Assembly: GCF_900115955.1 (NCBI RefSeq)
Contig: NZ_FOYL01000026.1
Coordinates: 1 to 54,876, forward strand
Source of the DNA: Lentzea waywayandensis
GTDB lineage: Bacteria; Actinomycetota; Actinomycetes; Mycobacteriales; Pseudonocardiaceae
Direction: 5' to 3'
DNA length: 54,876 bases
Notes under the pieces: model-generated
Told to the model about the DNA's origin: nothing
Seen by the model: the letters and a program-made list of their open reading frames with translations, nothing else
The model's database searches: none
Position numbers and translations under genes: made by a program
Shown: one piece after another, positions 1-8,090 of the stretch
Position numbering within the stretch: the stretch's first letter is position 1
How the letters are laid out: each line of letters begins with the position of its first letter

Positions 1-353
1 TGATCGCGGGCGGCGTGGGAGTCACCCCCATCCGAGCTCTGCTGCAGGAGCACGTCCCCGGCGACTTCGTCGTGCTCTACCGGGTGCGTGACGAGCGCGA
101 GGCCGTGCTGCTGAACGAGTTGCGCCAACTCGTCGCGGCCCGCCGCGGCCGGCTGCACCTGCTCACCGGCCGGACCGGCCAGGGAGCCCGGCCGTTCGAA
201 CCGGGGGCCCTGCACCAGCTGGTGCCTGACATCGTGGCTCGCGACGTGTACGTCTGCGGTCCGCCCGCCATGACGGCGGCCGTGCTGAACGGACTGCGCC
301 GGCTGAACGTGCCGAAGGCCCAGGTGCACGCCGAGAAGTTCGGCCTGGCCTGA
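1..353 (+). CDS. FAD/NAD(P)-binding oxidoreductase, C-terminal part (ferric reductase/FNR-like)
   Basis: The reading frame is open from the window edge (first complete codon at base 3), so the 5' part is missing. About 116 residues are visible. GGVGVTP near the start is the pyridine-nucleotide-binding loop of the ferredoxin-NADP reductase fold, and CGPPAMT near residue 85 is the second NAD(P) signature of this family. The end (HAEKFGLA) resembles the usual terminal EXF of FNR-like domains. The complete protein probably moves electrons from NAD(P)H through FAD. Whether it has an N-terminal ferric-reductase-like membrane domain or a flavodoxin/ferredoxin partner cannot be seen. An internal GTG at 15 is inside the nucleotide-binding loop and is not a real start. 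Confidence 0.8.
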   Translation, partial: IAGGVGVTPIRALLQEHVPGDFVVLYRVRDEREAVLLNELRQLVAARRGRLHLLTGRTGQGARPFEPGALHQLVPDIVARDVYVCGPPAMTAAVLNGLRRLNVPKAQVHAEKFGLA

Positions 354-418
354 TGATCTGGTTTCGCGTACGCAATCTGACGTAGGCGAGATCAGAGCGT
401 GAGCGGATGATGCGGCCC

Positions 419-453
419 CTCGTGGTGACGAGCATGGATCTCGACACCACGAG
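419..453 (+). promoter_or_regulatory. leader hairpin upstream of the 466 membrane protein gene
   Basis: CTCGTGGTG (419-427) and CACCACGAG (445-453) are perfect 9-bp inverted arms with a 17-nt loop. They end immediately before the purine-rich ribosome-binding stretch at 454-463. It could be an operator or an mRNA leader structure; no regulator is apparent beside it. Confidence 0.4.
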
Positions 454-465
454 AGAGGGAGAGCA

Positions 466-1017
466 ATGGCTACCACCCGCAAGCTCAGTGGCCGCGCCCG
501 CAAGGCCGTGCTGCTCGTGCACGTCCTGTCGGCGGCGGCGTGGCTCGGCATCGACCTCGCGCTGGGGATCCTCGTCGTGATCGCACTGTCCACTGAGGAC
601 GCCGGAACCGCGGGCGTCGCGATCCAGGCGGTCGACCTCTTCGCGATCTGGCCGATGTTCGGCGCCAGCGTCGTCTGCATGATCTCCGGCGTCGTGCTCG
701 GCGTCGGCAGCAAGTACGGCCTGATCAGGTACTGGTGGGTCGCGATCAAGCTGGTGCTGAACGTCGGCATGTCGCTGCTGATCGCGTTCGCGCTGCGCCC
801 CGGCGTCGCGGAGGCCGCGCGGATCGGCGAACGGATGCTGGCGGGCGACCCGTCCGCGGTGATCCCGGCCGACATCCTGCACCCGGTCGTGGTCGCGCCG
901 ACGCTGCTGCTGTTCGCCTACGTCCTGTCCGTGTTCAAGCCGTGGGGCCGGATCCGCAAGCCAGTCCAGCCAGTCAAGGGTCAGCGCCGCGACCTCGTCG
1001 GGGCAGCCCAGTTGTAG
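466..1017 (+). CDS. small integral membrane protein (DUF2269-like)
   Basis: 183 residues with about four hydrophobic segments (near 15-40, 55-80, 90-110 and 145-165). The order and residue character resemble DUF2269-type actinobacterial membrane proteins of unknown function. The ATG at 466 follows a strong purine-rich site (GAGAGGGAGAG, 454-464). The last 20 or so residues after the motif FKPWGRIRK are hydrophilic. They are encoded by DNA that, on the other strand, is the C-terminal code of a decayed alpha/beta hydrolase, so the original stop codon may have been lost and the tail may be acquired. Family assignment is moderate; no catalytic motif is visible. Confidence 0.65.
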   Translation: MATTRKLSGRARKAVLLVHVLSAAAWLGIDLALGILVVIALSTEDAGTAGVAIQAVDLFAIWPMFGASVVCMISGVVLGVGSKYGLIRYWWVAIKLVLNVGMSLLIAFALRPGVAEAARIGERMLAGDPSAVIPADILHPVVVAPTLLLFAYVLSVFKPWGRIRKPVQPVKGQRRDLVGAAQL

Positions 1018-1353
1018 GAAGTGCCCGCCGCCCGCCACGATCTCGACCCGCGAACCGGGCGCGAGACCCGTGGCGGCGCCGGCGTAGTTGTCCGGCGTGA
1101 CGCACCCGTCGTCGGCGCCCGCGAGCACCGGGACCGCCGCGGGCTCCTCGGAGAGCCTGGCCAGGTCAGCGACCGGTCGAAGTTGGCCCGGTACAGCTTC
1201 AACGCGTTGGCCCTGATCGCCGGGTCCGCCTACATCGCCCACACGTAGTCCGGCACCTCGAGCCCAGGCGACCAGGTGCGCCACAGGTAGTCGATCACTC
1301 TGTCGTTCAGCAGCGCCTCGCCGACCCCGGCACCTGGAACAGGAACCGTGCTC
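965..1353 (-). pseudogene. alpha/beta hydrolase relic, frameshifted and truncated
   Basis: Read on the minus strand, three frames in turn give hydrolase-like peptide. RFLFQVPG comes first. After a frameshift EALLNDRVIDYLW follows and runs into an in-frame TAG near 1246, after which ADPAIRANALKLYRANFD continues. Another shift near 1155 gives VPVLAGADDGCVTPDNYAG and a His-containing GGGHFLQL, the usual C-terminal catalytic His region of alpha/beta hydrolases. The N-terminal domain with the nucleophile is absent. The remnant starts beside the GNAT gene and runs convergently into the 466 membrane gene. It is not expected to be functional. Confidence 0.7.
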
Positions 1354-1356
1354 GCA

Positions 1357-1923
1357 TCAGAAGTCCACCCGCATCACGAACCGCCGCTTCGTCGGGTGCG
1401 TCACCTGCGCGAACCCGGCCTCCTCGAACACCTGCCGCGCGCCGACGTGCAGCTCGCCCCACGTGATGTTCTGCCCAGGCGCGGCGATCATCGGATACGC
1501 CTCGACGGCACGAGCCCCGTGCTTGCGCGCGTGCTCCACGGTCGCCGCCGCCAGCTCGTAGGTGAGCCCCTGCTTGCGGAATCCCTTGCGCACCACGAAA
1601 CACGTCACGGCCCACACGCCGTCGTCGTCCTTGTCCTCGGCGCGGCCCTTCCAGGGAATGGGCATGTCGAGCAGCTTCGCGTAGTCACACCGCGGCTCGA
1701 CCGCCACCCACCCGGCGGGCTGGTCGTCCACATAGGCCACCAGGCCGCTGCCACGCGCGGACTGCGACTCGTGCGCGGCGACGCGGTCGTCGAGCGTCGA
1801 GTCGCGCCACATCCAGCCCTTCACCTTGTACCGCTGGCAGTGGCACTTGCCGGGCTCGGAGCTGTCGAAGATCGCCTCGACGTCCTCCCACGGCACCTCG
1901 TCCGACGGCACGATCCGGATCAT
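1357..1923 (-). CDS. GNAT family N-acetyltransferase
   Basis: 188 residues. The central part (WAVTCFVVRKGFRKQGLT, near 105-122) is the acetyl-CoA-binding region of GNAT folds: a beta strand followed by an R/K-x-x-G-like pyrophosphate loop and helix. CHCQRYK near residue 27 recurs in a subgroup of uncharacterised actinobacterial GNATs. ATG at 1923 lies 10 bp after the stop of the VOC gene, so it is the third gene of a sigma-VOC-GNAT operon. The substrate is not predictable from sequence. Transfer of an acetyl group to a small molecule or a protein amine is the family role. Confidence 0.85.
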   Translation of the reverse strand: MIRIVPSDEVPWEDVEAIFDSSEPGKCHCQRYKVKGWMWRDSTLDDRVAAHESQSARGSGLVAYVDDQPAGWVAVEPRCDYAKLLDMPIPWKGRAEDKDDDGVWAVTCFVVRKGFRKQGLTYELAAATVEHARKHGARAVEAYPMIAAPGQNITWGELHVGARQVFEEAGFAQVTHPTKRRFVMRVDF

Positions 1924-1933
1924 GTCGGCCAGA

Positions 1934-2287
1934 CTAGAGCTCCTGGGTCAGGTTGACCGGGTTCCCGTCCGGATCGAACACGTGCGCGACCCGTTGCCCC
2001 CAGGGCATGTCGTTCGAAGGTCCCTGCACCCGCCCGCCTGCCGCCTCGACCAGCGGCAGCAACGCGTCGACGTCGTCCACACCGAAGCTCAGCAGGATGC
2101 GCGGCGCCGCTGACACGTCCGCGTCCGCGGCCACGAGTCCCAGTTCCGAGTCGCCGATCTTGAGGGTCTTGTAGAACACCTCTCCCTCCGGCGGCTGCCG
2201 GAACACCTCGGTCGCGCCGAGAACCTGCTCGTAGAACGCCTGCACCCGCTCCAGGTGGGGCGTCAGGATGATGGGCTGGATCGCCAT
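1934..2287 (-). CDS. VOC family protein (glyoxalase/bleomycin-resistance fold)
   Basis: 117 residues, the normal length of a single-domain VOC protein built from two beta-alpha-beta-beta-beta modules. The start MAIQPIILTPHLERVQAFYE and the end (HVFDPDGNPVNLTQEL) are typical. The last segment provides a metal- or substrate-facing strand with the DPDGN turn. Members bind metals or small toxic compounds, or act as isomerases or dioxygenases; the actual ligand is unknown. ATG at 2287 is 9 bp downstream of the sigma gene stop, which implies co-transcription and regulation by that sigma factor or its promoter. Confidence 0.85.
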   Translation of the reverse strand: MAIQPIILTPHLERVQAFYEQVLGATEVFRQPPEGEVFYKTLKIGDSELGLVAADADVSAAPRILLSFGVDDVDALLPLVEAAGGRVQGPSNDMPWGQRVAHVFDPDGNPVNLTQEL

Positions 2288-2296
2288 GGACTCCTC

Positions 2297-3235
2297 CTAG
2301 TCTCCGGTGGAGATACGGGGCGGCCGTCCAGAACTCATCGGTGCGCCGAACAAAGGCAGCAACTCCTCGACGTTCAAGTACGTCGTGCTGCCGGTCACCA
2401 ACCCGCCCCGCACGTCGATGAACACCAGCCCGAACGGCCGATCCATCCCCGGCCGCATCTGCCAGTACGCGGGCGACCCGTTGGCCCGCACCGGCACCAG
2501 CCACGCGCCGGCACAGGCGGACGCAGGATCGCTCAGAGCCACCGAGATCGGCCCACGCCCGCGCAGCCACCAGCTGAACGGCGGCATCGACATCGTCGCG
2601 TCCTCGTGCAGCAGTGCGACCAAAGTCTTCACGTCATGCCGCTCGAACGCCTCGCAGTACCGGCTCAGCAGCGACTTCTGCACCGGATCGGAGGGCGTCA
2701 GAGGCTCGCCGACGTCCGCGACCCGCAACGTCGCCCGTGCTCGTTGCAACGCGCTGTTCGCCGACGCCACCGAGATGTCCAGCAGTGTGGCCACCTCGGA
2801 CGCCTGCCACGCCAGCACGTCGCGCAGGATCAGCACGGCTCGCTGACGTGGCGGCAGGTGTTGCAACGCGGCCACGAACGCCAGCCGGACGGTCTCGCGG
2901 CGGATCGCCTGGTCTTCCGGCAGCACCAGGGCGTCCGGCGCGGGCTGCACGAACACCCTCTCGGGCAAAGGTGCGCCGAGGTCCCCGCCGAACGGTCGCA
3001 GGTCGACGGCCAGGGCGCGGCGCTGGGCGCTTCGCTGCATGTCGATGCAGATGTTCGTGGCGATGCGGTAGAGCCAGGTCCGCAACGACGCGCGTGTGGA
3101 GTCGTAGCTGTCGTGCGCCTTCCATGCGCGCACGAGTGTTTCCTGCGCGGCGTCCTCGGCCTCGAAGCCGGAGCCGAGCATGCGGTAGCAGTAGCCGGTC
3201 AGCTCGATCCGGAACGGCTCCAGCGTCTCGATCAC
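2297..3235 (-). CDS. ECF-type RNA polymerase sigma factor with C-terminal SnoaL-like domain (SigG-like)
   Basis: 312 residues. Region 2 lies at about residues 5-75 (YCYRMLGSGFEAEDAAQE, then RTWLYRIATNICID). Region 4 lies near 115-170 with a helix-turn-helix (LPPRQRAVLILRDVLAWQA). A SnoaL/NTF2-like domain follows to the C-terminus, as in SigG/TIGR02960-type ECF factors that lack a classical anti-sigma partner. Such C-terminal domains are thought to modulate sigma activity in cis. The start is GTG at 3235. It heads an operon with VOC and GNAT genes, which suggests a response to a small toxic or reactive compound (inference). Confidence 0.9.
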   Translation of the reverse strand: MIETLEPFRIELTGYCYRMLGSGFEAEDAAQETLVRAWKAHDSYDSTRASLRTWLYRIATNICIDMQRSAQRRALAVDLRPFGGDLGAPLPERVFVQPAPDALVLPEDQAIRRETVRLAFVAALQHLPPRQRAVLILRDVLAWQASEVATLLDISVASANSALQRARATLRVADVGEPLTPSDPVQKSLLSRYCEAFERHDVKTLVALLHEDATMSMPPFSWWLRGRGPISVALSDPASACAGAWLVPVRANGSPAYWQMRPGMDRPFGLVFIDVRGGLVTGSTTYLNVEELLPLFGAPMSSGRPPRISTGD

Positions 3236-3248
3236 GGGAAGAACCCTA

Positions 3249-3270
3249 CGCGGACCGGGGCTGGTCCGCG
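3249..3270 (-). terminator. hairpin between the hydrolase and sigma factor genes
   Basis: CGCGGACC (3249-3256) and GGTCCGCG (3263-3270) form a perfect 8-bp GC-rich stem with a 6-nt loop just beyond the stop codon of the minus-strand hydrolase at 3273. There is no U tract, which is common for actinobacterial terminators. It separates the hydrolase transcript from the sigma operon. Confidence 0.5.
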
Positions 3271-3272
3271 GG

Positions 3273-3809
3273 TCAGTCGATGAGGCGGTCCACCAGTTCG
3301 AACGTGGGGTAGGGCTGGTTCTCGTCGCCGAAGTGGCCGTCGTCGCGGACGATCTGGGTGCCGCCCGCCCGTTCGAACATCACGCGGCCTTGCCGGTCGT
3401 CGCAGCCGTAGGGGTCGTTGCGGGAGTTGATGAAGTAGAGGTCGCGGACGTGTGCGCTGATCGCCGCCCAGTCGTAGTCGTCCTGGAGGACGGGTTCGTC
3501 GTCGGTGTTGGGCTTCGTGGAGTAGCCGGCGACGAGGACGGCCTGGCTGACCGGGGTGTCGATGTGCTGGAGGATCGCGAGCAGCAGGGCGGCTCCGCCG
3601 GAGTGGCCGATCAGGACGGTGTTCTCGTCGAACGTGTGACCGGCCAGCACCTTCGGCAGGAACGTGGTGATCGGTTCGGCGTTGAGGGTGGGGTAGTGCG
3701 GCGCCTCCACGGTGTAGCCGCGCTTGGTCAGCTGTTCGCGGAGCCAGGGAAGCCACACGACGTCAGGATGGGCCCCGGTGCCGTGGAAGATGATGGCCTT
3801 GCGGTTCAT
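3273..3809 (-). CDS. alpha/beta hydrolase of the RBBP9/YdeN family
   Basis: 178 residues when started at the ATG at 3809 (MNRKAIIFHGTGA), which has GAGG about 10 nt upstream; longer in-frame extensions lack family similarity. GHSGG near residue 75 is the nucleophile elbow (Ser). HFGDENQPY near the end supplies the catalytic His, and NDPYGCDD contributes the acidic residue of the triad. These small serine hydrolases cleave unknown esters and act in the cytosol. It is divergent from the DinB-like gene at 3870, with about 60 bp between the starts. Confidence 0.85.
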   Translation of the reverse strand: MNRKAIIFHGTGAHPDVVWLPWLREQLTKRGYTVEAPHYPTLNAEPITTFLPKVLAGHTFDENTVLIGHSGGAALLLAILQHIDTPVSQAVLVAGYSTKPNTDDEPVLQDDYDWAAISAHVRDLYFINSRNDPYGCDDRQGRVMFERAGGTQIVRDDGHFGDENQPYPTFELVDRLID

Positions 3810-3869
3810 GTCGTGGTCCTCGAGCCGGATGACCGATGAGTTCTCGTCGGCCGGAACGTATGTACGACC

Positions 3870-4463
3870 ATGACAGCAGACATCCGCGCCGCGGTGGCGG
3901 CGGAACGGCGCGATCAGGCGGAAGTCCTGAGCGGCCTCACCGAGGAACAGTGGAACGCGCCGAGCCTGTGCGAGGGCTGGACCGTGAAGCACGTCGTCGC
4001 GCACACGACGTTGCCGTTCCGCTCCTCGGGCAAGCGAGTGATCCTGGAAATCCTGAAGTCGGCCGGCCGCTTCAACCACGCCTCCGACCGCATGGCCCGC
4101 AAGGACGCCGAAACGTGCACGACCGATGAACTGCTCGCCGCGTTGAAGGACAACATCGACCACCCGTGGACGCCACCCGGCAGCGGGCCCGTAGGCGCGC
4201 TCTCGCACGACGTCATCCACGGCCTCGACATCACGACCGCGCTGGGCATCGACCGCAAGGTCCCGCACGAACGGCTGAAGCTCGTGCTCGGCGGCATGAA
4301 GCCCAGCAACGTCAAGTACTTCGGCGCGGACCTCGACGGCAAACGCCTGGAGGCCACCGACATGGACTGGACGTTCGGCGAGGGCAGGCCGGTGAGAGCA
4401 CAGGCCCAGGACCTGTTGCTGCTGGTCTGCGGACGGACGCTGCCGCCGGGAAGACTCAGCTGA
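3870..4463 (+). CDS. maleylpyruvate isomerase family mycothiol-dependent enzyme (DinB-like)
   Basis: 197 residues with the four-helix DinB/MDMPI layout: EGWTVKHVVAHTT near 30-48 and HDVIHGLDI near 110-118. The three histidines at these places form the metal site of mycothiol-dependent maleylpyruvate isomerases and mycothiol S-transferases. The family uses mycothiol as cofactor for isomerisation, transfer or detoxification; the substrate here is unknown. Presence of this family fits an actinomycete. The stop overlaps the end of the convergent MarR gene by 8 bp. Confidence 0.85.
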   Translation: MTADIRAAVAAERRDQAEVLSGLTEEQWNAPSLCEGWTVKHVVAHTTLPFRSSGKRVILEILKSAGRFNHASDRMARKDAETCTTDELLAALKDNIDHPWTPPGSGPVGALSHDVIHGLDITTALGIDRKVPHERLKLVLGGMKPSNVKYFGADLDGKRLEATDMDWTFGEGRPVRAQAQDLLLLVCGRTLPPGRLS

Positions 4464-4905
4464 CCGCCTTGCGCACGCGGGCCGTCGCGTCGGTCGTCGC
4501 CATCAGGAACCGCGCGACGACCTGACGCTCCGCGTCGCTCATGTCGTTCCACACCGAGGCGTACTCGCGCGCCAGCGGCTGGAAGAACGTCGCCGCCAGC
4601 GCCGTCGCCCGGTCGAGCACCTGGAGTTCGACCCGGCGACGGTCGTCCGGATCGCGCTCTCGTATCACGTGGCCGGCCCTCTCCAGCCGGTCCAGCACGG
4701 ACGTCGTGGCCGACGCGCTCAGGTTCAGCGCCTTCGCCAGCGTGCCGGGTGTCATGGGAGCCGTCATGATGAGGTTCAGCGCTGTCATGTCGGTCGGGTG
4801 CAGGGCGTGCGCGGCGCTGAAGATCTCCAGGAATCGGTTCGACTCCATCACCAAAGCGCGCAGCATCATGCTCAGGTCGTAGTCACTTGCGTCGCTCACG
4901 GTCAC
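4456..4905 (-). CDS. MarR family transcriptional regulator
   Basis: 149 residues, usual for MarR. The winged helix spans about 40-105: the recognition helix region is LAKALNLSASATTSVLDRLE and the wing contains RERDPDDRRR, the classical D-x-R signature. It probably binds DNA as a dimer and represses the divergently transcribed MMPL exporter and itself, with release by an exported compound. The start is GTG at 4905; a second GTG at 4899 is also possible, and neither has an obvious Shine-Dalgarno. Two matching palindromes lie right beside the start. Confidence 0.9.
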   Translation of the reverse strand: MTVSDASDYDLSMMLRALVMESNRFLEIFSAAHALHPTDMTALNLIMTAPMTPGTLAKALNLSASATTSVLDRLERAGHVIRERDPDDRRRVELQVLDRATALAATFFQPLAREYASVWNDMSDAERQVVARFLMATTDATARVRKAVS

Positions 4906-4913
4906 AGCTTACT

Positions 4914-4944
4914 GTTTCGGCCATCGAAACGTTCGACGATCGAA
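4914..4944 (+). promoter_or_regulatory. double palindromic operator between marR and the MMPL gene
   Basis: Two copies of TTCG-N5-CGAA lie at 4916-4928 and 4932-4944, with centres 16 bp apart. The first extends to a perfect GTTTCG-N5-CGAAAC repeat (4914-4930). They sit between the divergent starts (GTG at 4905 and 4952) and overlap the only space where both promoters can be. Likely the binding sites of the adjacent MarR protein. Confidence 0.7.
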
Positions 4945-4951
4945 GGAATGC

Positions 4952-6931
4952 GTGATGCGAGTCCTCGCCGGGGTACTGCTCGTCGTCTGGTTGGCCCTGG
5001 GCGGCTTCACCGGGCCGTACGCGGGCAAGTTGTCGGAGGTCGCGGAGAACGACAGCAGCGCGTTCCTGCCCAACTCCGCCGAGTCCACCCAGGTCGCCGA
5101 GCTGCAGAAGAAGTTCCAGCGCGAGAACGCGATCCCCGCGATCGTCGTGATCGAACGGTCCGGCGGACTGACCGAAGAGGACCGGAAGTACCTCGCCGAC
5201 CAGGCCAAGGGCTTCCAGGCGTCGCCGGTCATCCCCGCGCCGAACGACAAGGACGCCGCCCAGCTCGTCGTGCTGCTCGACCCGGGCAACGACGTCAAGG
5301 ACTCGGTCTTCCAGCTCCGCGACGGCACGCGTGGCGCCCCAGAGGGGTTGACGGTGCTGGTCACGGGCCCGGCCGCGCAGGTCGCGGACCTCGTCGAGGC
5401 GTTCGGCGGGATCGACGGGCTGCTGCTGATCGTCGCGGGTGCCGTGGTCGCGTTGATCCTGCTGGTCGTCTACCGAAGCCCGCTGCTGCCGGTCGTCGTG
5501 CTGGTGTCGGCGGTGTTCGCCCTGGGACTCGCCAGCTTCGTCGTGTACCTGCTCGCGAAGAACGACGTGCTGGCGTTGAACGGCCAAAGCCAGGGCATTC
5601 TCTCGATCCTGGTGTTCGGGGCCGCGACGGACTACGCGTTGCTGCTCGTGTCGAGGTTCCGCGAGGAACTGCGCGACACCCAGGACAAGTTCGCGTCCAT
5701 CCGCACGGCCTGGCGCGGCACGATCGAACCCATCGCGGCCTCGGCCGGCACGGTGATCCTCGGCGTGCTGTGCCTGCTGTTCAGCGACCTCGACTCGAAC
5801 AAGGGCCTCGGACCGGTCGCGGCCATCGGCATCGGTGCCGCGCTGCTGACCACGATGACGTTCCTGCCCGCGACCTTGGCACTGCTCGGACGTGGCGCTT
5901 TCTGGCCGTTCGCACCGAAGTTCGGCTCGCAGCACCCCGAGACCAGCGGGCTCTGGGGCCGCGTCGCGAACCTGGTGCGCCGCAAGCCTCGGGCGATCTG
6001 GATCGTCACGTCACTCGTGCTGCTCGCCGGCGCCGCGTTCCTGCCGCAGCTCAAGGCGTCCGGCACCGCGCAGTCCGACGTGTTCCTCACACCGGTCGAG
6101 TCCGTTGCGGGACAGGAGGTGCTGTCGCGGCACTTCCCCGGCGGCACCGGCTCGCCGACCGTGATCATCGCCGCCGAGAGCAAGACCGCCGAGGTCGTGC
6201 AGAAGTCCAAGGTGGACGGTGTCGCGGACGTGCGGCCCTCCGGAACGGCCGACGGGCTCGTGCGGATCGAGGCCACGCTGAAGGACGCGCCGGACTCCGA
6301 CGCCGCGGTGGAGACCGTGCAACGGCTTCGCGCGGCCGTGGACGGCATCGACGGCACGAAGGTGGGCGGGCCGACGGCGACGTTGCTCGACACGAGGACG
6401 ACGTCCGAGCACGACCGGGCGCTGATCATCCCGATCGTGCTGCTCGTGATCTTCCTGATCCTGGCGTTGCTGCTGCGGTCGTTGCTGGCGCCGTTGCTGC
6501 TGATCGCGACCGTCGTGCTGTCGTTCGCGGCCACGATGGGCGTGTCGGCGCTGGTGTTCAACCACGTCTTCGACTTCCCCGGCGCCGATCCCGTGGTGCC
6601 GCTGTTCGGGTTCGTGTTCCTGGTGGCGCTGGGCATCGACTACAACATCTTCCTGATGACCCGCGTCCGCGAGGAGACCCAGCGGCTCGGGACCGTCGAG
6701 GGCACGCTCAAGGGTCTCAGCCTGACCGGTGGTGTGATCACGTCGGCGGGTGTGGTGCTGGCGGCCACGTTCGCGGCGCTCGCCGTGCTGCCGATCCTGT
6801 TCCTGACGCAGATCGCGTTCATCGTCGCGTTCGGCGTCCTGCTGGACACGTTGCTGGTGCGGTCGTTGCTCGTGCCGGCGCTGTCGGTGGACATCGGCGG
6901 GCGAATCTGGTGGCCGTCGAAGCTGCGGTGA
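4952..6931 (+). CDS. MMPL/RND family transporter
   Basis: 659 residues. It has two repeats of one N-terminal helix, a large extracytoplasmic domain (about 30-140 and 370-490) and a bundle of five helices, 12 membrane segments in all. GAATDYALLLVSRFREEL in repeat one and ALGIDYNIFLMTRVREE in repeat two carry the DY pairs used for proton relay in MmpL proteins. It probably exports a lipid or drug using proton motive force. The start is GTG at 4952 or ATG at 4955, served by GAAGGA at 4942-4947. Regulated by the divergent MarR protein by context. Confidence 0.92.
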   Translation: MMRVLAGVLLVVWLALGGFTGPYAGKLSEVAENDSSAFLPNSAESTQVAELQKKFQRENAIPAIVVIERSGGLTEEDRKYLADQAKGFQASPVIPAPNDKDAAQLVVLLDPGNDVKDSVFQLRDGTRGAPEGLTVLVTGPAAQVADLVEAFGGIDGLLLIVAGAVVALILLVVYRSPLLPVVVLVSAVFALGLASFVVYLLAKNDVLALNGQSQGILSILVFGAATDYALLLVSRFREELRDTQDKFASIRTAWRGTIEPIAASAGTVILGVLCLLFSDLDSNKGLGPVAAIGIGAALLTTMTFLPATLALLGRGAFWPFAPKFGSQHPETSGLWGRVANLVRRKPRAIWIVTSLVLLAGAAFLPQLKASGTAQSDVFLTPVESVAGQEVLSRHFPGGTGSPTVIIAAESKTAEVVQKSKVDGVADVRPSGTADGLVRIEATLKDAPDSDAAVETVQRLRAAVDGIDGTKVGGPTATLLDTRTTSEHDRALIIPIVLLVIFLILALLLRSLLAPLLLIATVVLSFAATMGVSALVFNHVFDFPGADPVVPLFGFVFLVALGIDYNIFLMTRVREETQRLGTVEGTLKGLSLTGGVITSAGVVLAATFAALAVLPILFLTQIAFIVAFGVLLDTLLVRSLLVPALSVDIGGRIWWPSKLR

Positions 6932-6946
6932 GTCAGGATTCCGGGC

Positions 6947-8050
6947 ATGACCTACACGGCTCGTCAGCTCAACCGCGCCACGCTCGACCGGCAGATGCTG
7001 CTGCAGCGTGAACCGGTCGACCTGCTGACGGCCGTGGACCGGGTCGTGGCGATCCAGGCGCAGGAACCCGCGTCGCCGTACATCGCGTTGTGGAACCGGA
7101 TCGAGGGCTTCGACCCCGCGGATCTGGACGAGGCGTTCACGAGCGGGGTGGTCCGCAAGGCATCGCTGATGCGGATCACCCTGCACGCCGTCACGGCCGC
7201 GGATCACGAGGTGTTCCACCACGCGATGCTGCCCGCGCTGAGGGCGTCACGGCTGTACGACAAGCGGTTCAAGTCGATGGACGTCACGATCGAGCAGGTC
7301 GACGCCCTGCTGGAGCACCTGCTGGAGTTCGCGGCGACACCCCGGCAGAAGGCGGAGATCGAGGACCTGCTGCACTCGCACGTCGGCGACGTCGGTGAGC
7401 CTGGCGTCTGGTGGGCGCTGCGGACCTACGGCGGACTCGTGCACGCGCCGACGGGTGGGCCGTGGTCGTTCGGGCTGCGGCCGTCCTATCTGGCCGTGGC
7501 GGCCGAGCCCCGTGAACGGATGGCGGCCGTCGCGGAGATGCTGCGCCGCTACCTCACCGGGTTCGGGCCCGCGACCGTTCTCGACATGAACCAGTTCAGC
7601 ATGCTGCCGCGCACCACGATCCGGGAAGCGCTGACGCTGCTGGATCTGGTTCAGCACGGCGATCACTTCGACATTCCAAATCGGACAATCCCGGACGAAG
7701 ACACACCGGCGCCGCCACGCCTGATGGCCATGTGGGACAGCACGTTGCTCGCCTACGCCGACCGCAGCCGGATCATTCCGAACGAATATCGCAAGCTCGT
7801 CATCCGCAACAACGGTGACACGCTGCCGACACTTCTCGTCGACGGCCACGTGGCCGGGGTGTGGCGTCCCACCGAGGACGGAGGCGTTGAGGCGACCGCG
7901 TTCCACGCCCTTGACGAGGAACAATGGGCCGGGCTGGCGGACGAGGCCGCGGCACTGCGCAAGCTCCTCAGCGACCGCGAACCGCAGGTGTACAAACGTT
8001 ACGCACGGTGGTGGAGCGGCCTTCCGGCCCACGACGTTCGTACTGTGTGA
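6947..8050 (+). CDS. AlkZ-like DNA glycosylase (winged-helix DNA-binding domain protein)
   Basis: 367 residues, matching the HTH_42/AlkZ family of tandem winged helices. IQAQEP places Gln at residues 37 and 39, the QxQ motif that is catalytic in characterised AlkZ enzymes, which remove bulky alkylated or cross-linked bases. RPSYLAVA and the region LTGFGPATVLDM near 200 are also family-typical. It begins 15 bp after the MMPL stop, so it may be co-transcribed. Export plus repair would suit resistance to a DNA-alkylating compound, but that link is inference. It could also be a housekeeping paralogue. Confidence 0.8.
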   Translation: MTYTARQLNRATLDRQMLLQREPVDLLTAVDRVVAIQAQEPASPYIALWNRIEGFDPADLDEAFTSGVVRKASLMRITLHAVTAADHEVFHHAMLPALRASRLYDKRFKSMDVTIEQVDALLEHLLEFAATPRQKAEIEDLLHSHVGDVGEPGVWWALRTYGGLVHAPTGGPWSFGLRPSYLAVAAEPRERMAAVAEMLRRYLTGFGPATVLDMNQFSMLPRTTIREALTLLDLVQHGDHFDIPNRTIPDEDTPAPPRLMAMWDSTLLAYADRSRIIPNEYRKLVIRNNGDTLPTLLVDGHVAGVWRPTEDGGVEATAFHALDEEQWAGLADEAAALRKLLSDREPQVYKRYARWWSGLPAHDVRTV

Positions 8051-8090
8051 ATACGTCAAGATCCACAAAGGACCGTTCGTGAGTCACTAT

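Noticed and set aside
3810..4268. N-terminal extension of the minus-strand hydrolase to 331 residues
   Set aside because: The extra residues are antisense to the DinB-like gene and unlike the family; the ATG at 3809 has a ribosome site and gives the normal family length.
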